From assembly GCF_900258045.1 (NCBI RefSeq), contig NZ_OGVD01000004.1, forward strand, positions 62,001 to 126,000: 64,000 nucleotides of DNA. The letters run 5' to 3'. This document shows positions 1 through 8,532 of this stretch, in pieces. The first letter of the stretch is position 1, and each line of letters opens with the position of its first letter. The DNA is from Sphingorhabdus sp. EL138 (GTDB lineage: Bacteria > Pseudomonadota > Alphaproteobacteria > Sphingomonadales > Sphingomonadaceae). A program made the position numbers and the translations under genes. The notes beneath the pieces were generated by a model that was not told the DNA's origin, did not search any database, and saw only the letters and a list, made by a program, of their open reading frames with translations.

Positions 1-531
1 CTGGAAGGCGTTGAGGAAGCACAAGCGCTTAATCTCTTTGGCTATACCGGTGTCGGCACGCTGGCTCTATCCGCGGCCGGCGCAAAGCTGGTTCATGTTG
101 ATGCATCCAAAAAATCGGTGTCAGCGGCGCGGGATAATGCGGCTCTTTCTGGCATGTCGGAACGTCCGGTGCGCTGGATTATCGATGATGCGGCGAAATT
201 TGCCGCAAGAGAAGTGCGGCGCGAGCGACGCTATGACGCGATCCTGCTCGACCCACCCAAATATGGCCGCGGGCCGGATGGTGAAATCTGGCGGCTCGAG
301 GAAGATTTGGCTCCGCTGATCGAGAGCTGCGGGCAGCTGCTGGATGAGAATAGCAAGTGCCTGTTCCTGACCGTCTACGCGGTACGTATGTCCGCTCTCG
401 CGCTCGGCTCGCTCCTTGAAGAGAAGCTAGCTCATTTGGGCGGCACGATAGAGGTTGGCGACCTTGCGGTAAGGGAAGAAGCACGCGGTCTGCTGCTGCC
501 AACAGCAATCTATGCGCGGTGGTCCAGATAG
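1..531 (+). CDS. Class I SAM-dependent RNA methyltransferase, C-terminal part (5' end outside window)
   Basis: The reading frame is open from base 1, so the gene begins upstream of the window; 176 codons are present. Near the new N-terminus is a SAM-binding motif I of the form NLFGYTGVGTLALSAAGA, followed by an acidic strand-2 end (VDASKKSVSAARDN) and a catalytic-loop type motif LLDPPKYGRG. This combination is typical of the RlmI/RlmK-like and related 23S rRNA cytosine methyltransferase families. The exact substrate cannot be told without the N-terminal PUA or other domain. There are 79 bases between its stop and the next gene. Confidence 0.75.
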   Translation: MEGVEEAQALNLFGYTGVGTLALSAAGAKLVHVDASKKSVSAARDNAALSGMSERPVRWIIDDAAKFAAREVRRERRYDAILLDPPKYGRGPDGEIWRLEEDLAPLIESCGQLLDENSKCLFLTVYAVRMSALALGSLLEEKLAHLGGTIEVGDLAVREEARGLLLPTAIYARWSR

Positions 532-610
532 AAGCTCTCAGCAGCCAGCCAGATTAAACAAAGCGGCTGCATGGCTTGCCAATAGGGCCGCAACATGGTG
601 AAGACATATT

Positions 611-982
611 ATGACAGATACACTTACATTAGAGGTCAATGATCTGGAGGTCGATGTCCTGACCGGCATCTATTCCGAAGAGACCCATTTGCCGCAACCT
701 TTGCGTATTTCCATCGCGGCAGATTTGAAAATTCAGGAACGCTATGAAGCGGACACACCGCTGGAAAGCTCCAAAAACTATATGGACCTGAAGGACGCCG
801 CCACGACCGCTTTGCCGGAAGGCGTGCATTTCAAGCTGATTGAAGCGGTGGCGGATCATATTATCGAAACCCTGTTTTTGCAGGACGAGAGCGTGTTGCG
901 GGTTACCGTGAAAATTGTGAAACTGCTGATCTCCGAAAAGGGAGAAGCAATCGGGATCACTTTGTCCCGGGCGCGTAAATGA
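611..982 (+). CDS. folB: Dihydroneopterin aldolase
   Basis: A 123-residue protein of normal FolB length. FolB splits 7,8-dihydroneopterin into 6-hydroxymethyl-dihydropterin and glycolaldehyde in cytosolic folate synthesis. The family pattern is visible: an N-terminal strand LEVNDLEVDVLTGIYSEE, the central segment NYMDLKD, and FKLIEAVADHI, which holds the conserved helix after the pterin site; the C-terminal strand VTVKIVKL follows. The stop overlaps the start of the next gene by four bases (ATGA), so the two are probably translationally coupled and act in one pterin pathway. Confidence 0.88.
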   Translation: MTDTLTLEVNDLEVDVLTGIYSEETHLPQPLRISIAADLKIQERYEADTPLESSKNYMDLKDAATTALPEGVHFKLIEAVADHIIETLFLQDESVLRVTVKIVKLLISEKGEAIGITLSRARK

Positions 983-1752
983 GTGACTGCGCGGTGAAGT
1001 TGGCACTGATCACTGGCGGTGTTCGCCGTCTGGGCGCCTATATTGCGGCTGAACTGGCGGATGCGGGCTATGCGCTTGCGCTTCATGGCCATAGCGATGC
1101 AAAACCGGATGAAGGGCTTAAGAAAGCACTTGAGCGCAATGATACCCGCTGGGAAGGCTTTGTTGCGGATTTCAGCGATGATGGTGCGGCGGCCGGGCTA
1201 CTGGGCGCCGTCGGCGAGAATTTCGGGCGGATGCCGGACTTGCTGGTGAACAATGCATCCCTGTTTGAATATGACGATGCCAGCAGCCTGAACGGTCAAT
1301 CGCTTGAAAGCCACATGAAGATCAACATGATGGCACCAACCATGCTGACCACCTTGCTGGCACGCCAAGTGCCAGAGGGAGAGCGGGCGGCGGTTGTCAA
1401 TATTGTCGATCAACGTGTTCGCAATCCCAATGGCGATCAGCTGAGCTATACATTGTCAAAACAGGCTTTGGCCGAATCTGTGCGAAGTCTGGCAGTCGCC
1501 TGTGCTGACAAATTGCGTGTAAATGGTGTGGCTCCCGGGTTGACGTTGGAGACTGAGGATTATAGCGAAGACCAGATGGACCGCTTGGCGACCAATATGC
1601 CGTTGCAACGGCTTTCCTCACCCGATGACATTGCTGCGGCAGTGCGTTATCTGGCCGGGGCGGGCAGTGTTACAGGTCAGATATTGTTTGTCGACGGCGG
1701 TGCGCATATGAAAAGTTTTGATCGCGATTTCATGTTCATGGAGCATCGTTAA
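979..1752 (+). CDS. SDR-family pteridine/dihydromonapterin reductase-like protein
   Basis: A 257-residue short-chain dehydrogenase. The cofactor loop reads TGGVRRLG (residues about 12-19), which matches the TGxxxRxG signature of pteridine reductases (PTR1, FolM) rather than the usual TGxxxGxG. The NNAS motif, the active-site SYTLSK (Tyr and Lys) and a VNGVAPG segment are present. The start overlaps folB by ATGA. Pterin-type loop plus folB coupling support reduction of a dihydropterin with NADPH; a plain SDR of other function is the alternative. Confidence 0.75.
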   Translation: MSDCAVKLALITGGVRRLGAYIAAELADAGYALALHGHSDAKPDEGLKKALERNDTRWEGFVADFSDDGAAAGLLGAVGENFGRMPDLLVNNASLFEYDDASSLNGQSLESHMKINMMAPTMLTTLLARQVPEGERAAVVNIVDQRVRNPNGDQLSYTLSKQALAESVRSLAVACADKLRVNGVAPGLTLETEDYSEDQMDRLATNMPLQRLSSPDDIAAAVRYLAGAGSVTGQILFVDGGAHMKSFDRDFMFMEHR

Positions 1753-1796
1753 GTCCCCAGTTAACACTCTACTCATCGATAAATACCTTACATGGC

Positions 1797-1846
1797 GGGG
1801 ATCTGTCCCCACCCTGCCGTGCGGGCTTTCAGCTAAAACGGGGGAC
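1797..1846 (+). promoter_or_regulatory. Overlapping alternative hairpins in the leader before the fasciclin gene
   Basis: GGGGATCTGTCCCC (1797-1810) can fold on itself. The same GTCCCC (1805-1810) can instead pair with GGGGAC at 1841-1846, enclosing a CCC/GGG inner stem. The two folds exclude each other. No U-run follows, so this is not a plain terminator. Function is unknown. Confidence 0.25.
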
Positions 1847-1866
1847 TTATTAGTGAAAGGACCATT

Positions 1867-2424
1867 GTGCGTAATATTTCTAAATTCCTCCTGGCTAGTG
1901 CAGCCTCCATTTCTCTAGTTGCTTGCGGCGAGCAGGCTGCGGAACCCGAAGAGGTCGCGGTAGTGGAACCTGCAGAACCGACCGATATTGTTGGTGTTGC
2001 ACAAAATAAATCAGATTTGTCGACCCTGGTAGTGGCGATGACGGCCGCTGAATTGGGCAAAACCCTGTCCGGAGAAGGCCCGTTCACGGTGTTCGCGCCA
2101 ACCAACGAAGCTTTTAACAAGGTTGATCCGGCAGAGTTGAGCGCTTTGCTATCCCCCGAAAAGAAAGACGATCTTGCAGCCTTGCTGAACTATCATGTCA
2201 TTTCCGGCAAGATGACCGCGGCCGATGTGACCAAGGCTATTGCAGACGGTGATGGCACCGCAACATTGACCACGGTTCAGGGCGCGAAGCTGAAAGCGCA
2301 TCTGGAAGGTCAGAAAGTCATTCTGGAAGACGCAACGGGCGGCAAATCAACCGTCACTCTGGCTGATGTTGATGCGACCAATGGCGTTATTCACGCGATC
2401 GACACGGTTGTGATGCCCGGTTAA
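1867..2424 (+). CDS. Fasciclin (FAS1) domain lipoprotein
   Basis: The start is a GTG at 1867, chosen because AAAGGA lies six bases upstream and a lipoprotein signal follows directly (hydrophobic run, lipobox LVAC with Cys at about residue 20). An acidic, Glu/Pro-rich linker leads to one FAS1 domain of about 135 residues: the H1 motif GEGPFTVFAPTNEAF, the YHV(I) strand NYHVISGK and the H2 motif NGVIHAIDTVVMP are all clear. FAS1 domains are adhesion or ligand-binding modules, here probably anchored to a membrane facing the periplasm or surface. A strong terminator follows, so it seems to be a single-gene unit. Confidence 0.87.
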   Translation: MRNISKFLLASAASISLVACGEQAAEPEEVAVVEPAEPTDIVGVAQNKSDLSTLVVAMTAAELGKTLSGEGPFTVFAPTNEAFNKVDPAELSALLSPEKKDDLAALLNYHVISGKMTAADVTKAIADGDGTATLTTVQGAKLKAHLEGQKVILEDATGGKSTVTLADVDATNGVIHAIDTVVMPG

Positions 2425-2448
2425 AATCAAACCGAACAAGTCTTGAAA

Positions 2449-2476
2449 GGCCTCGCCCTGCGGCGGGGCCTTTTTT
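2449..2476 (+). terminator. Rho-independent terminator after the fasciclin gene
   Basis: GGCCTCGCC and GGCGGGGCC form a 9-bp stem with one G-T pair and a short loop, followed by six T residues. Confidence 0.9.
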
Positions 2477-2529
2477 GTTGGCTTTGACAGGATTATTGAT
2501 AGGTTGGTTTTTGAACGAGGAGCCGATAC

Positions 2530-2937
2530 ATGGCACAATATTGGTTGATGAAATCAGAGCCCGATGAATATGGTTGGGATGACTTGATCGCGGAAAAAGA
2601 AGGCACCTGGGACGGCGTTAAAAATGCGCAGGCCAGCAACAATATGAAAAAGATGAAGATCGGGGATCAGGTCTTTTTCTATCACTCGCGCCAGGGGCTG
2701 GAAATTGTCGGGATCATGGAAGTCAGCGAAGAACAATTCCCCGATCCGTTCGACGATACCGGGCGCTGGATCGCGGTGAAGGTAAAGCCGGTGCGTAAAC
2801 TGGACAAAGCCGTGCCGCTGAAAGAAATGAAGCAAAATCCAAAGCTCGCCAATTTGGCGATTATTCGTCAGACGCGCCTGTCGGTAGCGCCCGTGACCGA
2901 GGCGGAATGGGATGCCATATTGGCGATGGCGACATGA
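2530..2937 (+). CDS. EVE domain protein
   Basis: A 135-residue protein made of a single EVE domain (PUA-like fold). It starts with the family hallmark YWLMKSEPDEYGWDDL, has WDGVKNAQASNNMKKM and FYHSR in the modified-base pocket region, and ends with the RLSVAPVT segment. EVE proteins of this type (thymocyte nuclear protein 1-like) bind modified bases in DNA or RNA; the natural ligand in bacteria is uncertain. The gene stands alone between the fasciclin terminator and the convergent VOC gene. Confidence 0.85.
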   Translation: MAQYWLMKSEPDEYGWDDLIAEKEGTWDGVKNAQASNNMKKMKIGDQVFFYHSRQGLEIVGIMEVSEEQFPDPFDDTGRWIAVKVKPVRKLDKAVPLKEMKQNPKLANLAIIRQTRLSVAPVTEAEWDAILAMAT

Positions 2938-3001
2938 ATCATTGCCGGCAAGACTGCGCAGACGCAATTTAACGCCGACGCCAACTTTTCGCCCAAAAAT
3001 C

Positions 3002-3505
3002 CTAGTCCTTTGGTTTGATCCGGCTCGCCGGAACAATAAATTCCAGCCGCAATCCGGATGGTTCGCGGATCATCATATGGGTTGTGGGGCCGTCGCCCAG
3101 AAATTCTGGTGCAAATTCAACGACCACATCCTCATGCGCAACAAATTTGCGATGCAGATCGTGCAGGGTTGGCAAATCGCGCACAGTGATCGCCATATGA
3201 TGCAGGCCGACATTATTCTTGCGGTCAAAGGTGACGGCCTTGGCCGGGTCATTGACCTGCCACAGGGTGACAAACATTTTTCCGTTAGTGACAAACTTTG
3301 CGGGATATTCCGGACGCCCGCCCGCCGGTTTCCATCCCAGCGTGTCGACAAAGAAGGACGCCGTATCGTCGAGCTTCGTCACAGCAAAACCGATATGATT
3401 GAGGTCAAGTGTCGCAGCTTCTTCCTGTGAAGCGGCTTCGGTCTGAGCCAGAGCAGGAGATGCAAACAACATGCCAGCGATCAGCAGCGGCGAAAGAGGT
3501 TTCAT
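3002..3505 (-). CDS. Secreted VOC (glyoxalase/bleomycin-resistance fold) protein
   Basis: A 167-residue protein with a clear Sec signal peptide (residues 1-20, ending PALAQ) and one VOC domain built of two beta-alpha-beta-beta-beta modules. Likely metal ligands are visible: His in LNHIGFAV, His in VGLHHMAITV and Glu in LRLEFIV. VOC enzymes include dioxygenases, isomerases and lyases; export makes a glyoxalase I role unlikely. The gene is 79 bases downstream of the TPP-enzyme stop on the same strand, so it may be the last gene of that unit. Its substrate is not evident. Confidence 0.75.
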   Translation of the reverse strand: MKPLSPLLIAGMLFASPALAQTEAASQEEAATLDLNHIGFAVTKLDDTASFFVDTLGWKPAGGRPEYPAKFVTNGKMFVTLWQVNDPAKAVTFDRKNNVGLHHMAITVRDLPTLHDLHRKFVAHEDVVVEFAPEFLGDGPTTHMMIREPSGLRLEFIVPASRIKPKD

Positions 3506-3584
3506 TTTATGATTCCTTTGATCAAATATCAGAGCGCTAACAGGTCATATTCGCTTTTGAAGCAGCCAATGTTACAGTCGGCCT

Positions 3585-5234
3585 CTATTTGTTTCGCAGT
3601 CCGCTGACCGTGGCGCCGGCGGCGGTCAGAAATTCCACTTCAGTCTTCAGATGCAGCAGGCGCAGGCCTTTGTGCTGCATGGCCTGTTCCAGAGCCGGGG
3701 CAAATTGGTCTGTACTCTCGACCGTCGCACTCCATCCGCCATAGGCTTCCGCGAGCATTGCAAAATCCGGGTTTTGCAGGGATGTGGCGGACAGCCTTGC
3801 GGGATATTCGCGTTCCTGGTGCAGGCGGATGGTACCGAAGCTGCCATTGTCGATGACCAGCACAAGCAGGTTGGCATCATATTGGACCGCTGTTGCGAGT
3901 TCCTGACCGTTCATCATGAAATCGCCGTCGCCTGCAATCACCACTGAGACACGCTCCGGGAAGCGAAGGGCTGCCGCGATTGAGGCGGGCACACCATAGC
4001 CCATTGCGCCGGATGTCGGAGCCAGCTGGCTGGGAAAATTGCCATAGGTCCAGTAGCGATGCCACCAACCGGAGAAATTGCCCGCGCCGTTGCAGATAAT
4101 CGCGTCGGCAGGCAGCATGTCCTGCATCGCCGCAACGCAGGGCCCGAGATCGAGTTTCGCATCGGTGGGTTTCACCGTTGTCCACTGCTGATAGTCGGCA
4201 TGGGCAGATTTGCCAGCGTCGAAACTCAGCAGGTCATCCTCCCAGAGCGCCGCCTGTTCGGCAAATTCGTGCATCTCCGCGCAGATCGGCAGATCGATGC
4301 GATAGACATGGTTGAGTTCGTCCGGATCGGGATGGATATGGACGAGTGTCTGATCGGGATGGTCCGGCGTGATCAGCGTATAACCATCGGTGGTTGCCTC
4401 GCCGAGCCGCGCACCGACTGCGATGACGAGATCAGCGGCCTTGACCCGCTCGACAAGTTTGGGATTGGGACCGTAGCCGAGGTTGCCGGCATAGACCGGG
4501 CTGGTATTGGGATAATTATCCTGCCGCCGGAATGCGCAGGCGACCGGCAATCCAATCCGCTCAGCATAGGCCGCAAAATTTTCGCGCGCACTCGCGCACC
4601 AGCCGGCCCCGCCAATAATGGCAATCGGGTCGGTGGCATCGCGCAGCAAATCGGTGAGTGTCGTCATCGCATTGGCGCACATGGGCTGTACCGGTGCGAC
4701 CACTTTCGGGCGGTCGAGTGTTTCGACAACATCGCGCAGCATATCTTCGGGCAGGCTCAGCACCACCGGGCCGGGGCGCCCGGAACTGGCCGTATCAAAG
4801 GCCCTCGCGATATATTCCGGGATCCGCGCGGCATTGTCGATCCGCGCCGCCCATTTAGCGAGCGGGGTGAACATGGCAGTGAAATCGACCTCCTGAAAGC
4901 CCTCTCGATCCCGATCATCGCGGGCGACATCGCCTATGAACAGGATCATCGGCGTGCTGTCCTGCATCGCGGTATGAACCCCGATGCTGGCATTGGTCGC
5001 CCCGGGGCCGCGGGTGACAAAGGCGATGCCAGGGCTTCCGGTCAGTTTGCCATCGGCTTCGGCCATGAACGCGGCGCTGCCATCCTGACGCGTGGAAACG
5101 GTTTCAATGGTGCCGCAATCATGCAGCGCGTCGAGAACGGAAAGGAAGCTTTCACCGGGGACGGTGAATATCCGGTCGGTGCCCTGTATCACCAGTTGAT
5201 CGACCAAAACCTGCGCGCCGGTACGTTTTTTCAT
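3585..5234 (-). CDS. Thiamine pyrophosphate-dependent enzyme (acetolactate synthase-like)
   Basis: A 549-residue protein with the three-domain plan of the acetolactate synthase/oxalyl-CoA/phenylpyruvate decarboxylase family: PYR domain (about 1-170), central FAD/ADP-like domain, and PP domain with the ThDP motif starting GDGDFMMNGQEL and ending IDN. I chose the ATG at 5234 because GAGGAC lies just upstream; a TTG at 5249 would overlap the preceding stop. The loop that normally carries the ThDP-activating Glu (R-x-E-Q-G) reads RQDGSAAFMAEA, so Asp51 may replace Glu. It follows the aldehyde dehydrogenase by 11 bases and probably shares its transcript; together they suggest 2-oxo-acid decarboxylation or carboligation linked to aldehyde oxidation. 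Confidence 0.82.
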   Translation of the reverse strand: MKKRTGAQVLVDQLVIQGTDRIFTVPGESFLSVLDALHDCGTIETVSTRQDGSAAFMAEADGKLTGSPGIAFVTRGPGATNASIGVHTAMQDSTPMILFIGDVARDDRDREGFQEVDFTAMFTPLAKWAARIDNAARIPEYIARAFDTASSGRPGPVVLSLPEDMLRDVVETLDRPKVVAPVQPMCANAMTTLTDLLRDATDPIAIIGGAGWCASARENFAAYAERIGLPVACAFRRQDNYPNTSPVYAGNLGYGPNPKLVERVKAADLVIAVGARLGEATTDGYTLITPDHPDQTLVHIHPDPDELNHVYRIDLPICAEMHEFAEQAALWEDDLLSFDAGKSAHADYQQWTTVKPTDAKLDLGPCVAAMQDMLPADAIICNGAGNFSGWWHRYWTYGNFPSQLAPTSGAMGYGVPASIAAALRFPERVSVVIAGDGDFMMNGQELATAVQYDANLLVLVIDNGSFGTIRLHQEREYPARLSATSLQNPDFAMLAEAYGGWSATVESTDQFAPALEQAMQHKGLRLLHLKTEVEFLTAAGATVSGLRNK

Positions 5235-5245
5235 CTTGCTTGTCC

Positions 5246-6682
5246 TCAACTCTGGTGAATGGCTTTGGTCACCATATAGGCTTTCAGGCCATCGGGGCCA
5301 TCCTCTGATCCGTGCCCGGATTGTTTCACGCCGCCAAAGGGTGCATCGCCTGGGCTGACGGTGAGATTATTAATCGCGACCATGCCCGCTTCCACCATGT
5401 CTCCGACAATATTCGCGGTACGCAGATTTTCGGTAAAGGCATAGGCGGCAAGGCCGAGCGGCAGGCGATTGGCCTGTTCAATCGCTTCATCCAGCGTGTC
5501 AAACGGGCGCATGGCGGCAACGGGACCAAAGGGTTCATTGCTCATAATATCAGCCTGCAACGGGACTTCGGTCAGCACAGTCGGCCGGTAAAAATAGCCG
5601 TCGCTGTCCATCGCTTCGCCGCCAAGACGCACGGTTGCGCCTTTGGCTTTGGCATCGCCGATAAGCTGTTCCATCGCCTCTGGGCGGCGCGGATTGGCAA
5701 GCGGACCCATGTCGATATTATCGCCAAAGCCGTCGCCGACCTGCACTTTTTCGGCGCGTTTGGTAAACTCCGTCGCGAATTTTTCATAGATGCCGGACTG
5801 GACATAGAAGCGGGTGGGGGAAACGCAGACCTGTCCCGCATTGCGATATTTCTGCATCGCCAGCAGGTCGAGCGCCTTGTCCATATCGCAATCGTCAAAG
5901 ACCAGTACCGGCGCGTGGCCACCCAGTTCCATGGTCGTGCGCTGCATATTTTCTGTCGCCAGTTTCATCAAATGCCTGCCAACTGGCACCGATCCGGTGA
6001 AGCTGATCTTGCGAATGATTTCAGACGCGATCAGATGCGACGACACTTCGGACGGATCGCCGAACACGACTTGCGCGGTGCCGGCGGGCAAGCCGGCGTC
6101 CAGCAGACAGCGGATCATCTCGATCGGGCTGGCCGGCGTTTCCTCGGCTGGCTTGAGAATGATCGAGCAACCGGCCGCCAGGGCAGGGGCCAATTTGCGG
6201 GCGGGTGTGTAGACCGGGAAATTCCACGGGCTAAATGCCGCCACGGGACCAACCGGCTGATATTTGACGAAGCTATTCTGTCCGGTCGGGCGGACCAGCA
6301 CGCGGCCATAACAGCGCTTGGCTTCCTCAGCCATGGTGTCGAACATTGCGGCCGATGCGGTGACTTCGCCGGTTGCCTGACCCACTGGTTTGCCTTGCTC
6401 GGCCGTCATCATCCGGCCGATTTCCGGTGCACGTTCGCGCATCAGGTCGGCGGCTTTGTGCAATATCGCGGCACGCGCTGCGACAGGCGTATCGCGCCAG
6501 ACCGGAAAGGCCCGATCCGCAGCATCCAGCGCGCGGTCAAGATCAGCCTTGCTCGCCTTGGGCAGATCGGAAATAGTTTTTCCAGTAGATGGATTGACGA
6601 CTTGATGGACATCACGGCCCTCAATATCGATCCATTCGCCATCGATATGGAGTTGCAGGGAAGGGGGGTAGTTGTTGGACAT
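5246..6682 (-). CDS. NAD(P)-dependent aldehyde dehydrogenase, succinate-semialdehyde dehydrogenase-like
   Basis: A 478-residue ALDH. The open frame extends upstream, but the ATG at 6682 has GGAG eight bases before it and gives the normal family start. Diagnostic segments: FSPWNFPVYTPARKLAPAL, the Rossmann turn SFTGSVPVGRHL, the general-base Glu in MELGGHAPVLVFDD and the catalytic Cys in NAGQVCVSPTRFYV. The pattern fits the GabD/SSADH branch that oxidises C4-C5 semialdehydes in the cytosol, but related hydroxy- and glycolaldehyde enzymes look alike. It is divergent from the SMP-30 gene with an 85-base shared promoter region and leads the TPP-enzyme gene. Confidence 0.85.
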   Translation of the reverse strand: MSNNYPPSLQLHIDGEWIDIEGRDVHQVVNPSTGKTISDLPKASKADLDRALDAADRAFPVWRDTPVAARAAILHKAADLMRERAPEIGRMMTAEQGKPVGQATGEVTASAAMFDTMAEEAKRCYGRVLVRPTGQNSFVKYQPVGPVAAFSPWNFPVYTPARKLAPALAAGCSIILKPAEETPASPIEMIRCLLDAGLPAGTAQVVFGDPSEVSSHLIASEIIRKISFTGSVPVGRHLMKLATENMQRTTMELGGHAPVLVFDDCDMDKALDLLAMQKYRNAGQVCVSPTRFYVQSGIYEKFATEFTKRAEKVQVGDGFGDNIDMGPLANPRRPEAMEQLIGDAKAKGATVRLGGEAMDSDGYFYRPTVLTEVPLQADIMSNEPFGPVAAMRPFDTLDEAIEQANRLPLGLAAYAFTENLRTANIVGDMVEAGMVAINNLTVSPGDAPFGGVKQSGHGSEDGPDGLKAYMVTKAIHQS

Positions 6683-6767
6683 GGTTGCTCCTGTAACCGG
6701 TTGAGACAGCACTAGACTTGTCGCTGCTTTCCCGCAATGACTGTGACAGCATTTTGAGAGGAAAAAG

Positions 6768-7688
6768 ATGGAACTTGTCGCCGATGGATTACGTTTCCCC
6801 GAAGGCCCGATTGCGATGCCGGATGGCAGCGTCATATTGGTCGAGATTGCGGCCGGGCAACTGACCCGCATTGCACCGGATGGCACAAAGGATGTGATTG
6901 CAAAGCCGGGTGGCGGCCCCAATGGAGCGGCGCTGGGACCAGACGGCAAAATCTATGTCTGCAATAATGGCGGTTTTGAATATCAGGAAGCGAACGGCTT
7001 TCTGACCCCGCACGGGATTGCAAATGACTATTCCGGCGGCCGGATCGAACGGATTGATCCGCAAACCGGTGCGGTGGAAGTGCTCTACAAAAGCGGTGAC
7101 TTTGACTGTGTCCTGCGCGGCCCCAATGATATTGTCTTTGATGAACATGGCGGCTTCTGGTTCACCGATCATGGCAAGATCGACTATGCCAAGCGTAGCC
7201 ACGATATAGTCGGGATATTCTATGCAAAAGCAGACGGCAGCCATCTGGAGGAAGTCATCTTCCCGTCGCAAAACCCCAATGGTGTCGGTCTGTCACCTGA
7301 TGGCAAGACGCTCTATGCTGCGGAAACCTATACCTGCCGCCTGATGAAATTTAACATTGCCGAACCGGGCAAAGTAGCGCCCGACGCAGGCCCTGGCGGT
7401 CCGGGCATCCCTGTTTACCGCCCCGCTGGCTATAAGTTTTTCGACAGCCTCGCGATTGAGGACAGCGGTAATATCTGTGTTGCCACCATCGGCGAATGCG
7501 GGATCAGCGTGATCTCGCCAACCGGTGAGCTGGTCGAATTTGTTGGCACCGATGATATCTTCACCACCAATATCTGTTTTGGCGGCGATGACATGATGGA
7601 TGCATGGCTCTGTCTGTCAGCATCGGGCCGCCTTGTCAAAACCCGCTGGAAACGCCCCGGCCTCAAACTGGAATATCTCAATAAATGA
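6768..7688 (+). CDS. SMP-30/gluconolactonase-family sugar lactonase
   Basis: A 306-residue six-bladed beta-propeller of the SMP-30/LRE family, cytosolic with no signal peptide. Repeated NG-type blades are seen (FPEGPIAMPDGSV, GPNGAALGPDGKIYV, NDIVFDEHGGFWFTDHG, NPNGVGLSPDGKTLYAAET). Likely metal ligands are the Glu of FPEGP and the Asn/Asp residues of the GPND and GLSPDG loops. These enzymes hydrolyse aldono-lactones. The ATG at 6768 follows GAGGAAAA at normal spacing. Its stop overlaps the HAD gene by ATGA. Confidence 0.83.
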   Translation: MELVADGLRFPEGPIAMPDGSVILVEIAAGQLTRIAPDGTKDVIAKPGGGPNGAALGPDGKIYVCNNGGFEYQEANGFLTPHGIANDYSGGRIERIDPQTGAVEVLYKSGDFDCVLRGPNDIVFDEHGGFWFTDHGKIDYAKRSHDIVGIFYAKADGSHLEEVIFPSQNPNGVGLSPDGKTLYAAETYTCRLMKFNIAEPGKVAPDAGPGGPGIPVYRPAGYKFFDSLAIEDSGNICVATIGECGISVISPTGELVEFVGTDDIFTTNICFGGDDMMDAWLCLSASGRLVKTRWKRPGLKLEYLNK

Positions 7689-8347
7689 ACACCAATGTTA
7701 TGAACTACGACACTGTAATTTTCGATTTCGGCGGGGTCATTACGTCCTCGCCCTTTGACGCGTTCAACCGGCTGGAGGCAGAACGCGGCGTACCGATTCA
7801 TAGCGTGCGCAAAATCAACAGCACCAATCCACATGATAATGCCTGGGCGAAATTTGAACGTTCGGAAATTGATGCGGCAGGCTTTGATGAACTGTTCGCT
7901 GAAGAAGCGCGGGCCATTGGTGTGGATCTGAAGGGCAGCGAAGTACTCGCCTGTCTGGCTGGCGATATCCGCCCGGCGATGGTGGCGATGCTGGATACGC
8001 TAAAGGCGAAGGATTTTACCATTGGCTGTATCACCAACAATGTTCCATCCGGCAAAGGTTCCGGCATGGCGCTGGATGACGAGAAGGCGGCCGCCATCGC
8101 GGCTATCATGGCGCGATTTGATCATATTATTGAAAGCAGCAAGGCCGGCATCCGAAAACCCGACCCACGGATCTATGAAATAATGTGCGAAGCTCTGGAC
8201 GTCCAGCCCAGTCAGTGCATCTATCTCGACGATCTCGGTATCAACTGCAAGCCAGCGGCGACTCTCGGCATGGCGGCTATCAAAGTTACCGGCGAGCAGC
8301 AGGCGCTGAAAGACCTGCATGAACTGCTGGATATGCCGCTCGGATAG
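7685..8347 (+). CDS. HAD superfamily (subfamily IA) hydrolase
   Basis: A 220-residue Rossmann-like HAD phosphatase or dehalogenase. All four motifs are present: the nucleophile Asp14 in FDFGGVIT, Thr in CITNN, Lys in SSKAGIRKPDPRIY and the acidic pair in IYLDDLGINCKPA. The DFGGV form and the insert between motif I and II resemble the N-terminal HAD domain of soluble epoxide hydrolase and ACAD10. It is translationally coupled to the SMP-30 gene and probably dephosphorylates an intermediate of the same sugar or acid pathway. An ATG six codons downstream (at 7700) is a possible alternative start. Confidence 0.8.
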   Translation: MNTNVMNYDTVIFDFGGVITSSPFDAFNRLEAERGVPIHSVRKINSTNPHDNAWAKFERSEIDAAGFDELFAEEARAIGVDLKGSEVLACLAGDIRPAMVAMLDTLKAKDFTIGCITNNVPSGKGSGMALDDEKAAAIAAIMARFDHIIESSKAGIRKPDPRIYEIMCEALDVQPSQCIYLDDLGINCKPAATLGMAAIKVTGEQQALKDLHELLDMPLG

Positions 8348-8532
8348 CAACAGGTTTCTACACGAGTTTACGGTTTTCTGCTGATCTTAACATACTGAAG
8401 TCAGATGATTTTCAGTAAAGACGGTGCTTGTCCGCCGTTCTTAGTGACTCTTAGATGACAAATTTATTACAGTTATGTTGCAGATAGAGTCATAAAAGTG
8501 TAATAAAGCGTCAAAGAAAAAGGAGAGTGAGT

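Noticed and set aside
4059-5258. 399-codon open frame on the plus strand
   Set aside because: It lies fully antisense to the TPP-enzyme gene, whose protein has clear family motifs; the plus-strand translation is Arg/Gly/His-rich with no recognisable domain.
5312-6715. 467-codon open frame on the plus strand
   Set aside because: Antisense shadow of the aldehyde dehydrogenase gene; low-complexity translation without motifs.
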